Source: Bacillota bacterium
GTDB taxonomy: Bacteria > Bacillota > Limnochordia > DTU087
Assembly: GCA_012839845.1 (NCBI GenBank)
Contig: DUMM01000130.1
Coordinates: 1-33,551, forward strand
Reading direction: 5' to 3'
Length of the DNA: 33,551 bases
The notes under the pieces are model-generated. The model searched no databases. It worked only from the letters and a program-made list of their open reading frames with translations, and was not told where the DNA came from. Below, in pieces: positions 16,743 to 24,496 of this stretch (position 1 is its first letter; each line of letters opens with the position of its first letter). Made by a program: the position numbers and the translations under genes.

Positions 16743-17085
16743 CCCAACGTGTGGACTTGTTACCTTATCTGCACTTATATGTTTTTGGGGCAACATTTAC
16801 TGCAGGCAGTGCTGCCAGAGAGGCTACTCAGACATCCCCCCTTTCGTCGTCCCCTGGGGCAAGATAGGAATGGGAGCCAGGTACACAGGTTAGTGATACT
16901 GCGCCTGTTTGGGGACAGGAATCATTGTTGCTTACAGTATAACGCCCGGGTGTGATAAAATTGTGACAGGACCTTGAAGAAAGCAAGAATTCCCGCCAAA
17001 ACGAAAATCTGTTTCCATCGGGGTAAGTACAGGAGACTCGCCAGGAGGACTTTGCCGTGCCCAAAGGTAATAATTCAAGGTAGTC
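16743..17085 (-). other. Gene-free region upstream (leftward) of an intrinsic terminator; possible small RNA
   Basis: No convincing ORF is present on either strand. Read leftward the region holds several stems: CCTGT/ACAGG (16904-16919), CCCCAGGGG, GGCAG/CTGCC near 16800-16815 and GCCCCAA/TTGGGGC leading into the terminator. TATACT at 16941-16936 could be a -10 box, but no good -35 is found. A leftward RNA of about 200 bases is possible and not proven. The rightward promoter of the Lrp gene should also lie here, but I cannot locate it. Confidence 0.3.
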
Positions 17086-18108
17086 TTGCTCCTAGCTTCA
17101 CAGCTCGGGCGGCGAGAGGGGGTAGCATCGGTTTTGGGAAGCACCGAGAGACTGGATCATCTAGACTGCCAGATACTGATGCATTTGCAGAGGGATGGAC
17201 GCAGCTCGTATACTGCCCTGGCTGCACTTTGCGGGGTGTCCGAGGGAACAGTCCGCAAGCGGATGCAGCGGTTGGAGGAGCGCGGTGTTGTGAGGATCGT
17301 GGGAGTGACCAATCCAGCCAAGACTGGTATGGACACAGTGGCGGTGATTTGGCTGCGGGTGGAACGAGGACGGCTCTCGGAGGTGGTTTCCCAAATAAAT
17401 GCCCTGCCTCAGCCCCACTATGTGGCATACACCACAGGCGCTTCAGATATCGTAGCTATAGTCACTGTCGAGTCCCAGGAAGAACTGGTTAAGTTTCTAG
17501 CCAGGGATTTGAGTTCCATCGAAGGCCTTACTGAGACAGAGACGTCCATGCTGCTCCGAGTTTACAAGCAGGCCTACGATTGGTCGCCTTGGCCCCACCA
17601 GCCTCCCCAGTTTGCCGCCCAAGAAGATTCAGCCGTAGAAGCACTGGATGAGATTGACCTGCAGATTATCCGCTACCTGCAGCGAGACGGCCGGATGACG
17701 TTTGTCACCATCGCTGAGGAACTGGGCATCACCGAGAGTACGGTGCGGCGGCGGGTGACGTCTTTGCTGGAAAGGAACATCCTGAAGATCGCGGCGGTCA
17801 TCAATCCCGCTCAGGTAGGCCGCACCACTCTGGCCATGATCGGGATCAAGGTGGACAGGCAGCGCTTAGGAGATGTGGCACGTACTCTGGCCAGCATGAC
17901 GGATGTCCGCTATCTGGCCTTATCTACTGGAAAATACGATCTCATCATCGAAGTAGTCCAGGAGTCCAATGAGAAATTGCTGGATTTCTTGGTGGACACA
18001 CTAGAAGATATACCAGGCATCCTGCGCACAGACACCCATCTGCTTCTAAAGTTATCTAAGGAATCATATGATTGGGGAGTAGCCAAGGGGGTCTGTGCTG
18101 CCGGGTAA
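17086..18108 (+). CDS. Tandem Lrp/AsnC-family transcriptional regulator (two complete units fused)
   Basis: The 340-residue protein contains two full Lrp/AsnC modules. Unit 1 has a winged helix (LDCQILMHLQRDGRSSYTAL, then GVSEGTVRKRMQRLEERG) and a RAM ligand domain. Unit 2 repeats it (IDLQIIRYLQRDGRMTFVTI, then GITESTVRRRVTSLLERN) with a second RAM domain (YLALSTGKYDLIIEV). A normal Lrp protein is about 150 residues and dimerises, so this fusion would be an internal pseudo-dimer. The start is uncertain: TTG 17086 has AAGG 5 bases upstream, while TTG 17134 lies behind GAGAGGGGG and is closer to the domain. murB begins 13 bases downstream. The ligand, probably an amino acid, and the targets are unknown. 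Confidence 0.85.
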   Translation: MLLASQLGRREGVASVLGSTERLDHLDCQILMHLQRDGRSSYTALAALCGVSEGTVRKRMQRLEERGVVRIVGVTNPAKTGMDTVAVIWLRVERGRLSEVVSQINALPQPHYVAYTTGASDIVAIVTVESQEELVKFLARDLSSIEGLTETETSMLLRVYKQAYDWSPWPHQPPQFAAQEDSAVEALDEIDLQIIRYLQRDGRMTFVTIAEELGITESTVRRRVTSLLERNILKIAAVINPAQVGRTTLAMIGIKVDRQRLGDVARTLASMTDVRYLALSTGKYDLIIEVVQESNEKLLDFLVDTLEDIPGILRTDTHLLLKLSKESYDWGVAKGVCAAG

Positions 18109-18121
18109 CGGAGGGGTACGC

Positions 18122-19036
18122 TTGGACAAAGAACAACTGGCCGAGGATTTAAAGAGCGCTGTTCCAGGGCTGTGCCTCAGAATCGATGAGCCCATGTGCA
18201 ACCATACCTCTTTCCGCATCGGTGGACCGGCGGACATCATGGTCTGGCCCACCTCCATCGGGGAGGTACAGCAGGTTTTGCGGTTTATTAGAGGCCGGCG
18301 TGTACCGGTATACGTCATGGGAAACGGTTCTAACCTCTTGGTGAGGGATGGGGGGTATCGGGGAGTCATCATCAAATTGGCGGAGAATTTCAGCCAGATC
18401 ACGGTGGAAGGCACCAAACTCCGGGCCCAGGTGGGAGCTTCCCTGGCCAAGCTGGCCGGCAGGGCTTGTCTGGCAGGTCTTGGAGGACTTGAGTTTGCCT
18501 CCGGTATTCCTGGCACCCTAGGAGGAGCGATTGCCATGAATGCCGGAGCCTACGGCGGGGAGATGGCCGATGTCCTGAGGGAAGTTACCTGCTGCGACTT
18601 TGACGGCAATCTGTACCGCTTCAGCCGGGATGAGCTGGAACTCGGCTATAGGACCAGCCGGGTAAGGAGGGAAGGCTACATTGCCCTGGAAGCCCTGCTG
18701 GAGCTGATCCCGGAGAAGCCGACAGTCATCAGGGCCAAGATGAAGGAGTTGAACCGACGGCGGCGGGAAAAGCAGCCACTGCATCTTCCCAGCGCCGGAA
18801 GCACTTTTAAGCGGCCTCCAGGCCACTACGCCGGCAAACTGATTGATGATGCAGGGCTGAGGGGATACACCCACGGCCGGGCTCAAGTTTCAGAGCAGCA
18901 CTGCGGGTTTGTGGTCAACCTGGGGGGCGCAACGGCTAAAGAGGTCCTGGAGCTGATCGAGATTGTCCGCCAGCGGGTTTGGGAGAAATTCCGCGTGGGC
19001 TTGGAACTGGAGGTGCAGGTGATTGGCGAAGACTGA
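18122..19036 (+). CDS. murB: UDP-N-acetylenolpyruvoylglucosamine reductase MurB
   Basis: A 304-residue flavoenzyme that reduces UDP-GlcNAc-enolpyruvate to UDP-MurNAc in cytoplasmic peptidoglycan synthesis. FAD-domain motifs are MGNGSNLLVRDGG and GIPGTLGGAIAMNAGAYGG. Catalytic AGSTFKRP supplies the Ser proton donor, YRTSRVRREG lies in the middle, and the final Glu-containing stretch is short, as in type II MurB of Gram-positive bacteria. TTG 18122 is chosen because GGAGGGG (18110-18116) stands 5 bases before it; the in-frame GTG 18095 would overlap the Lrp gene. A terminator follows 12 bases after the stop. Confidence 0.94.
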   Translation: MDKEQLAEDLKSAVPGLCLRIDEPMCNHTSFRIGGPADIMVWPTSIGEVQQVLRFIRGRRVPVYVMGNGSNLLVRDGGYRGVIIKLAENFSQITVEGTKLRAQVGASLAKLAGRACLAGLGGLEFASGIPGTLGGAIAMNAGAYGGEMADVLREVTCCDFDGNLYRFSRDELELGYRTSRVRREGYIALEALLELIPEKPTVIRAKMKELNRRRREKQPLHLPSAGSTFKRPPGHYAGKLIDDAGLRGYTHGRAQVSEQHCGFVVNLGGATAKEVLELIEIVRQRVWEKFRVGLELEVQVIGED

Positions 19037-19047
19037 AGCAGACTGGA

Positions 19048-19076
19048 GGGTGCCGGAGAAGGCGCCTTTTATTTTT
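19048..19076 (+). terminator. Intrinsic terminator after murB
   Basis: GGTGCC (19049-19054) pairs with GGCGCC (19061-19066) with one G-U pair, a GGAGAA loop and then TTTTATTTTT. It ends the Lrp-murB transcript and separates it from the BMC locus. Confidence 0.85.
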
Positions 19077-19350
19077 GGCTGAAAAAGGGACAGGCCCATT
19101 GATTCCTCTCCTTGAGGCGGCATGTTGGCCGAAAGCGGCAGACAGCACATGGCAGCCCTCCCGCTCCTGGCTGCCGCAATCCAGCCTGGAGCGGCTCTGT
19201 ATGAGGTGGAGTCAGCTCGGGGGCATATTCCGTACATCCCTCGCAAAAATGTCCCAACTCCAACCCCATTCGGAATCCATGCAGGGTGCAGTAGTAGGTG
19301 AGGCTCTCATCCTGGTTCTTTTCTGCTTCTGCGTAACGGCAGATTTCCAT
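19069..19350 (-). CDS. Small Cys-rich protein, unrecognised (possible metal-binding)
   Basis: A 93-residue leftward frame in the 530-base gap between murB and the aldolase. It has eight Cys and several His, arranged as YYCTLHGF, HFCEGCTEY, LPCAVCRFRPTC and WACPFF, which look like paired metal-binding knuckles. ATG 19350 has AAAGGGG 9 bases upstream. The sequence recalls small zinc-ribbon or Fe-S proteins, but I do not recognise the family. Its stop codon lies in the T-run of the murB terminator, so the gene converges with murB. It may be real because the Cys pattern is orderly; it could also be chance. Confidence 0.45.
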   Translation of the reverse strand: MEICRYAEAEKNQDESLTYYCTLHGFRMGLELGHFCEGCTEYAPELTPPHTEPLQAGLRQPGAGGLPCAVCRFRPTCRLKERNQWACPFFSQK

Positions 19351-19569
19351 CCTGATTGGCCCCTTTGGAGACTGTTTTGCTTCACTTGCCTCTCCTATCA
19401 TTCTATGGAGTTGGGGTACTTTGCATACTTGTAAAAAGCAATGTTAACAGACGATTTTCTCTGCTGAGGCAGGAATGTGGTGGTAAGTAGACGAAAGTAT
19501 CAAGCAAACAAACTAGATCCCAAGAAACCACAGAATAAACCTGGGTGGATGCCGAAAGGGGCATGTAAA

Positions 19570-20349
19570 GTGGTGTCAGAGTTTCAGCTCAAGAAGGACA
19601 TTATTGAGGTGGGTCGTCGAATATACAATCGGGGTTATGTGGCCGCGAATGATGGGAATATAAGCATCCGTATCGATGAGAATCGGGTTCTCTGCACACC
19701 CACTGGGGTGAGCAAAGGCTTTATGACCCCGGACATGATCTGCACCGTGGATTTGGACGGCAAAGTGATCAGCGGTACATGGAAACCTTCATCGGAACTG
19801 AAGATGCACTTGGCAGTGTATAAAGCCAGGGAGGACGTCAAGGCAGTAGTGCATGCCCATCCTCCTTATGCCACTGCCTTTGCTGTTGCCGGCTATGCGC
19901 TGAAAGAAGCTATCATGCCGGAGGTAATCATCAGCCTCGGCTGGGTGCCCCTGACCAAGTACGGCACTCCTTCCACAGAGGAGATCCCAGAGGCGATTAT
20001 GCCTTATCTGCCGTGCCACGATGCCTTTCTCTTGGAGAATCACGGCGCCCTGACAGTGGGAACCGATGTCTACAACGCGCTTTTCAAGATGGAGACTTTG
20101 GAGATGGGTGCCCAGATCAGCCTCCTTGCTCGCCTGCTGGGCGGTGCTCGGGAGCTCAGTCCAGAGAATGTGGAAAGGCTGATGGAGGTCAGGAGAAGAC
20201 TGGGGGTGTCCGGCGGACATCCGGCCATGTGCAATCTGCCCGAGGGCAGTCAGGCGTCCCAGCCGGGAGCAGGCGTTGGAGATGAAGCAAGACTCAAGGC
20301 CACTATTTCCGAAGTAGTTAAGGAGGTGCTGGCGGAACAGCGCAGATAG
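19570..20349 (+). CDS. Class II aldolase (L-fuculose-phosphate aldolase family), BMC cargo
   Basis: A zinc-dependent aldolase/adducin-fold enzyme that should cleave a ketose-1-phosphate to DHAP and an aldehyde (lactaldehyde from fuculose- or rhamnulose-1-phosphate). Zinc ligands are His95, His97 (VVHAHPPY) and His158 (ENHGAL); the catalytic Glu76 is in PSSELKMHL. NDGNIS and TPTGVSKGFM complete the active site. After a Gly/Ser/Pro linker, the last 22 residues (EARLKATISEVVKEVLAEQ) form an amphipathic helix, a typical C-terminal encapsulation peptide. The frame opens at GTG 19477, but the first 31 codons are AT-rich and basic, unlike the rest. GTG 19570 has AAAGGGG 8 bases upstream and gives the usual family N-terminus. 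It is the first gene of the BMC operon. Confidence 0.88.
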   Translation: MVSEFQLKKDIIEVGRRIYNRGYVAANDGNISIRIDENRVLCTPTGVSKGFMTPDMICTVDLDGKVISGTWKPSSELKMHLAVYKAREDVKAVVHAHPPYATAFAVAGYALKEAIMPEVIISLGWVPLTKYGTPSTEEIPEAIMPYLPCHDAFLLENHGALTVGTDVYNALFKMETLEMGAQISLLARLLGGARELSPENVERLMEVRRRLGVSGGHPAMCNLPEGSQASQPGAGVGDEARLKATISEVVKEVLAEQRR

Positions 20350-20396
20350 ATTGCGAGAATAGACCTGTTGGTCTTGAAGGCGGGAGGAGATAGTCG

Positions 20397-20669
20397 GTGC
20401 GGGGAGATGCACTGGGATTGGTTGAAATTGTTGGTCTAGCCGCTGCTTGTGAAGCGGCTGATGTAGCGGTGAAGACCGCTAATGTAGAGCTGTTGGGATT
20501 TGAGCCGTCCGGGCGGGGGATGGTGACTGTCAAAATTGCTGGTGATGTGGCAGCAGTGACGGCGGCAGTGGATGCCGCCTGTGCAGCCGCAAACCGCCTG
20601 TCTAAAGTATATGCCAGCAGGGTTATTGCCCGGGCCGACTCAGCTGTAGTTGAAGAGTTTACACCATAA
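20397..20669 (+). CDS. BMC-H shell protein with an Arg-containing pore loop
   Basis: A 90-residue single-domain BMC protein that forms hexagonal shell tiles. The family core is clear: ALGLVE, then ACEAADVAVKTANVELLGFE and GDVAAVTAAVDAACAAA. The pore loop reads PSGRG, with Arg40 at the place of Ser40 in PduA (KIGSG). Six such Arg would make the central pore strongly positive. GTG 20397 has GGGAGGAGA 7 bases upstream. The next gene is a canonical BMC-H, so this one may be specialised for passage of an anionic substrate such as a sugar phosphate. Confidence 0.93.
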   Translation: MRGDALGLVEIVGLAAACEAADVAVKTANVELLGFEPSGRGMVTVKIAGDVAAVTAAVDAACAAANRLSKVYASRVIARADSAVVEEFTP

Positions 20670-20687
20670 GAGAAGGGAGCAGGAAAA

Positions 20688-20966
20688 ATGGGTGAAGCAT
20701 TGGGTTTGATCGAAACTAGAGGTTTGGTAGGTGCCATTGAAGCAGCCGATGCCATGGTCAAGGCTGCAAATGTTCAGCTGGTAGGGTATGAGAAAATCGG
20801 TTCTGGTCTGGTCACTGTTATGGTGAGGGGCGATGTGGGAGCCATCCGGGCTGCCGTAGACGCTGGAGCAGCCGCAGCCAGCAAGTTGGCGGAAGTTGTT
20901 GCAGCCCACGTCATTCCCCGTCCTCACAGCGATCTGGAGCGCGTTATCCTTCCCCACGCCGACTAA
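20688..20966 (+). CDS. Canonical BMC-H shell protein (PduA/EutM type)
   Basis: A 92-residue BMC-H with [19 protein letters not shown], then the standard pore loop EKIGSG and [13 protein letters not shown]. The tail [13 protein letters not shown] matches the PduA/PduJ C-terminus. It is probably the main facet-forming hexamer and gives a small polar pore for the aldehyde and small acids. ATG 20688 has GAAGGGAG upstream. It lies 18 bases after the first BMC-H. Confidence 0.95.
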   Translation: MGEALGLIETRGLVGAIEAADAMVKAANVQLVGYEKIGSGLVTVMVRGDVGAIRAAVDAGAAAASKLAEVVAAHVIPRPHSDLERVILPHAD

Positions 20967-21065
20967 GCAGCAGGCGGACTAGTCTAGCGGAAGGGGGGAG
21001 TTGAGTCCCTCGCAGTCCCATTCTCAGGTTCGTAAAGCAGCGGGGCGGAGGGGGACGGAGACCTT

Positions 21066-22463
21066 ATGCAGGTTGATGAACAGCGTATTGCGTTAATTGT
21101 AGAAGAGGTCCTGCGGCAGCTGAAGGGAGATTCTGCCTCGCCTGGCGGCGAGCAGGGCCAGGATGGGATCTTCACCTCTGTTGACGCAGCGGTCAAAGCA
21201 GCGGCAGCGGCGCAAAAAGAGCTGATGGCTATGCCGCTCAGTGCCCGGAAGAGAATCATCGATGCCATCCGGGAAGCGGGAGTAGCCAATGCCGAGCGCT
21301 TTGCCCGGATGACTGTGGATGAGACCGGACTTGGGCGCTACGAACATAAGGTGCAGAAGAACATCAACGCCGCCCGCCTTTCTCCCGGAGTTGAGGATCT
21401 AGAGACCGTGACTCAGGCTGGAGAATACGGGGTCACCTTGACTAAGAGGATACCTTACGGCGTGATTGTCTCCATTCTGCCCACCACCCATCCGACGCCC
21501 TTTGTCATTAATCATGCCATCATTATGCTGGCTGGCGGCAACACGGTCTTCTTCTGCCCGCATCCCCGGGCTCAGAACTGCACCCGGGAGGCAATCAGAG
21601 TTCTCAACCGGGCTATAGTCGCCGCAGGCGGACCTCGGAATACCCTGGTGGCGGTTAATGAGGCGACGCTGGATGCAGTCAACGCGGCTATTCAGCATCC
21701 CCTCACGGCTATGGTAACTGCTGCCGGCGGGCCGGGTGTGGTGAAGGCAGCCTTGAGCAGCGGCAAGAAAGCTGTGGCTGCCGGTGCAGCCAATCCGCCG
21801 GTATTAGTGGATGAAACGGCGGATATTCCCAAGGCCGCCCGGGACATCCTAAGGGGCTCTTGGTTTGACAACAACGTCTTGTGCATCGCCGAGAAGACGG
21901 TGTTTGCCGTGCGGTGCATCGCGGATCAGCTGATCGCTGAGATGCAGAAGAACGGAGCTTACCTCTTGAAAGGCCCGGAGGTAGACGCAGTTACCCGCCT
22001 GGTGGTCAAAGACGGCCATGTGGTGGGGGATTGGGTTGGCAAAGATGGTGCCGTGATCCTCAAGGCCGCGGGCATCAATCCGCCGCCGGGCACCGAAGGC
22101 GCGATTATGGTTGTTGGGTTTGACCATCCGTTGGTCAAGATCGAACAGATGCTGCCGGTGCTGCCCATTGTCATTGTGGAGAACTTCGAAGAAGGGCTGC
22201 GCTTGGCGGTAGAGGCAGAGCAGGGCTTCGGCCACACCGGCATTATCCACTCTCGGGATGTGGAGCGGATTGCCCGCTTCAGCCGAGAGCTGGCGACTAC
22301 CATTATTGTGGCCAATGCGCCGTCCTATGCCTCTTTGGGGATTGAAGGCAACAGCAACTTCGCCCACACCATCGCCAGTCCCACTGGGGAGGGCATCTGC
22401 ACCCCCAGAACCTTTACCCGCCAGCACAATGTAACCATCGGCGGCGGTTTAGGGCTGGCATAG
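21066..22463 (+). CDS. CoA-acylating aldehyde dehydrogenase (PduP/EutE family), BMC cargo
   Basis: The protein is 465 residues. It oxidises the pathway aldehyde with NAD+ and CoA to acyl-CoA and NADH. Residues 2-20 (QVDEQRIALIVEEVLRQLK) are an amphipathic N-terminal encapsulation helix, joined by a Gly/Ser/Pro linker to the enzyme. Family motifs are PTTHPTPFVINHAIIMLAGGN, FCPHPRA, and the catalytic Cys273 in WFDNNVLCIAEK. GFGHTGIIHS and the C-terminal TFTRQHNVTIGGG match PduP/EutE. Because the partner aldolase would give lactaldehyde or acetaldehyde, the product would be lactyl-CoA or acetyl-CoA. About 100 bases without a visible signal separate it from the BMC-H gene. Confidence 0.93.
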   Translation: MQVDEQRIALIVEEVLRQLKGDSASPGGEQGQDGIFTSVDAAVKAAAAAQKELMAMPLSARKRIIDAIREAGVANAERFARMTVDETGLGRYEHKVQKNINAARLSPGVEDLETVTQAGEYGVTLTKRIPYGVIVSILPTTHPTPFVINHAIIMLAGGNTVFFCPHPRAQNCTREAIRVLNRAIVAAGGPRNTLVAVNEATLDAVNAAIQHPLTAMVTAAGGPGVVKAALSSGKKAVAAGAANPPVLVDETADIPKAARDILRGSWFDNNVLCIAEKTVFAVRCIADQLIAEMQKNGAYLLKGPEVDAVTRLVVKDGHVVGDWVGKDGAVILKAAGINPPPGTEGAIMVVGFDHPLVKIEQMLPVLPIVIVENFEEGLRLAVEAEQGFGHTGIIHSRDVERIARFSRELATTIIVANAPSYASLGIEGNSNFAHTIASPTGEGICTPRTFTRQHNVTIGGGLGLA

Positions 22464-22474
22464 CCGGGCTGGAT

Positions 22475-22556
22475 GTTCTTAGTCTGGATCCAGAGAGAAC
22501 TTGTGCTTGGGGTTGACGTAAGCCGGCTGAACCAGGCAGTCCTGGTGCAGCCGGCT
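22475..22556 (+). repeat. Two inverted repeats between the dehydrogenase and PduS-like genes
   Basis: GTTCT/AGAAC (22475-22500) encloses the palindrome TCTGGATCCAGA. It is followed by a long hairpin: AGCCGGCTG (22521-22529) pairs with CAGCCGGCT (22548-22556), and inside it ACCAGG pairs with CCTGGT around a CAGT loop. No T-run follows, so it is not a plain terminator. It may protect or process the mRNA, giving different levels of shell and enzyme messages. Confidence 0.6.
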
Positions 22557-22597
22557 GGCCTCAACCGTCAGTTGGTTCGGAAAGCAAGGTGAGGGGA

Positions 22598-23935
22598 ATG
22601 GATCGGGAGGCCATCCTGGCAGCTGTTGAGGCCGCCGGAGTGGTGGGCGCAGGCGGCGCCGGTTTTCCCACCCACGTAAAACTCAAGACAGCCTGTGAAG
22701 TGCTGGTAGTCAACGGAGCCGAGTGTGAACCACTGCTCCAGGTGGACCATGAGCTTCTTTACCACCATCTGCCGGTGGTGCTGGAGGGCATTAACGCTGC
22801 CCGGAGGGCCACAGGGGCCAAGCGGGTTTACCTGGGTGTGAAAGGCAAACACCAAGCTTTGCTGCAAAAGCTCAAGAAGCGCTTAGCCTCTCGGTCTTGG
22901 CTGGAAATCGTCCCTCTGCCTGATGTTTACCCCATTGGGGATGAGCACGTGTTGGTCTACCAAGTGCTGGGGCGAAGAGTTCCGCCCAGGGGGATACCGC
23001 TGCAGGTTGGGGCAGTGGTTCTCAATGTGGAGACGCTGTACAACATCGCCAAGGCCCTGGCCGGGGAATGCGTCACCCACACCTATGTAACCGTCAACGG
23101 CGCCGTATCTCAGCCCGGTACTTGGTCAGTTCCCGTGGGAACGCCCATAGAAGAGGTGGTCAAAGCGGCTCAGCCGTTGCTGGAGCCTGGGACGTGGACG
23201 GTGGTCAGCGGCGGCCCCATGATGGGGGAAGTGGAGAATGATCTTTCCCAGCCGGTGACCAAGACCACCAAAGGCCTGATTGTCCTGCCGAGGGACCACG
23301 CAGTGGTGGCAAGACTCGCATCCAAGCAAACGCTGCTGCGGTGGGCTTACAGCGTCTGCTGCCAGTGCACCATGTGCACAGATCTATGTCCCAGGTATCT
23401 TTTGGGCCATCCCCTGCATCCCCACCGGCTTATGCGGGCTCTAGCTTCTGGCGGGCCGATGGAGGCGGAGACAGCGGCAGAGGCACTGCTTTGCAGTGAG
23501 TGCGGAGTCTGCGATCACTACGCCTGTTTTATGGGACTGTCGCCCCGCCGGGTGAACCAGATGCTGAAGGCTAAGCTGGCCTCTGGTCACAGCGCTGCCA
23601 GATTCTCGCTGGAAGAGGTAAGGCCGAGCTTTGCGGAAAGCCAAGTGCCTGCAGGGCGGCTTGTTGCCCATTTGAAACTGGCCAGGTGGAACCAGCCGGC
23701 GCCCTTACAGGGCATCCTGCCGGCCGGTGCGCGGGTAGCCGTTCCCCTTAAGCAGCATGTGGGAGCTCCTGCCGCCTGCCGGGTCAAGGTGGGAGATGAG
23801 GTCCAGGAAGGTACGCTCTTGGGCTGTATGAGCGAAGGCCAGCTGGGGGCTGCAGTCCACAGCAGCATCGCGGGCAGGGTGACGGCTGTTGCCGACGGAA
23901 TGGTGTTCATCGAGCGGGGTGGCAGCAATGGGTGA
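22598..23935 (+). CDS. PduS-like flavin/Fe-S electron-transfer protein (RnfC family), copy 1
   Basis: A 445-residue RnfC/PduS protein that oxidises NADH and passes electrons through FMN and Fe-S. The Gly-rich NADH-type motif GAGGAGFPTHVK is at residues 17-28, then NGAECEPLL, an SLBB-type region, and two [4Fe-4S] sets: CQCTMCTDLCP (about 253) and CSECGVCDHYAC (about 299). The C-terminal beta-barrel (KQHVGAP...GAAVHSSIAGRVTAV) is typical of RnfC proteins. ATG 22598 follows GGTGAGGGG. The BMC-T gene starts 8 bases before its stop, an arrangement that suggests the two act together, as PduS and PduT do. Confidence 0.93.
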   Translation: MDREAILAAVEAAGVVGAGGAGFPTHVKLKTACEVLVVNGAECEPLLQVDHELLYHHLPVVLEGINAARRATGAKRVYLGVKGKHQALLQKLKKRLASRSWLEIVPLPDVYPIGDEHVLVYQVLGRRVPPRGIPLQVGAVVLNVETLYNIAKALAGECVTHTYVTVNGAVSQPGTWSVPVGTPIEEVVKAAQPLLEPGTWTVVSGGPMMGEVENDLSQPVTKTTKGLIVLPRDHAVVARLASKQTLLRWAYSVCCQCTMCTDLCPRYLLGHPLHPHRLMRALASGGPMEAETAAEALLCSECGVCDHYACFMGLSPRRVNQMLKAKLASGHSAARFSLEEVRPSFAESQVPAGRLVAHLKLARWNQPAPLQGILPAGARVAVPLKQHVGAPAACRVKVGDEVQEGTLLGCMSEGQLGAAVHSSIAGRVTAVADGMVFIERGGSNG

Positions 23936-24482
23936 TAGACACGCCCTGGCAATGATGGAGTTTAAGAGCATCGGCCGCGGCTTGGAATGTGTCGATGGGG
24001 TGCTGAAAGGGTTTCCGGTAGAACTTATTCTCCTTAAGATCATCTGCCCCGGGAAGCTCCTTGCTGCCATCACCGGCGAGACAGCGGCAGTAAGGGGTGC
24101 CCTGCAGCTGGCAAGAAGCACCCATTCGGGGATGACCTATATAGACGACTTCTTCCTGGGAAATCCTGCCCCCGGCATTCTTGCCGCTTTGCGGGGTACT
24201 GTTCCAGTGCAGCGGCAGGGTGCGCTGGGGATTATTGAAACCTTTACCGCCAGCTCCGGCCTGGTGGCGGCCGACACGGCGGCCAAGGCTGCCAGCATCA
24301 CCCTGGTCACCATCCACTTGGCTCGGGGATTGGCGGGCAAAGCCCATATTTGCCTTGTGGGCAGCATAGGTGCTGTGGAGGTGGCCCTGGAAGCAGTGGA
24401 GAAAGGGCTGGAGCCGGGGCTTTTGGCTAGGACCCGCATCATTGCTGCTCCAGATGAAGCCGTTTGGTCGGCTATTTCGTGA
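23928..24482 (+). CDS. BMC-T (tandem-domain) shell protein, PduT-like, copy 1
   Basis: A 184-residue protein with two BMC domains: residues 5-85 (LAMMEFKSIGRGLECVDG) and 105-184 (GALGIIETFTASSGLVAAD). It forms a trimer that looks like a hexamer. Cys40 in KIICPGK corresponds to Cys38 in PduT, which holds one [4Fe-4S] cluster at the trimer axis. It is therefore a likely electron conduit. ATG 23928 lies inside the PduS-like gene (8-base overlap), so translation is coupled. Confidence 0.92.
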   Translation: MGDRHALAMMEFKSIGRGLECVDGVLKGFPVELILLKIICPGKLLAAITGETAAVRGALQLARSTHSGMTYIDDFFLGNPAPGILAALRGTVPVQRQGALGIIETFTASSGLVAADTAAKAASITLVTIHLARGLAGKAHICLVGSIGAVEVALEAVEKGLEPGLLARTRIIAAPDEAVWSAIS

Positions 24483-24496
24483 TCTGGGAGGACGCC

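Noticed and set aside
16743-17085. Known structural RNA (tmRNA, RNase P RNA, SRP RNA) in the gap after cwlD
   Set aside because: The conserved core sequences of these RNAs were looked for by eye on both strands and not found.
19789-20412. 207-residue leftward ORF over the aldolase gene
   Set aside because: It mirrors the aldolase codons; no family motifs and no ribosome site.
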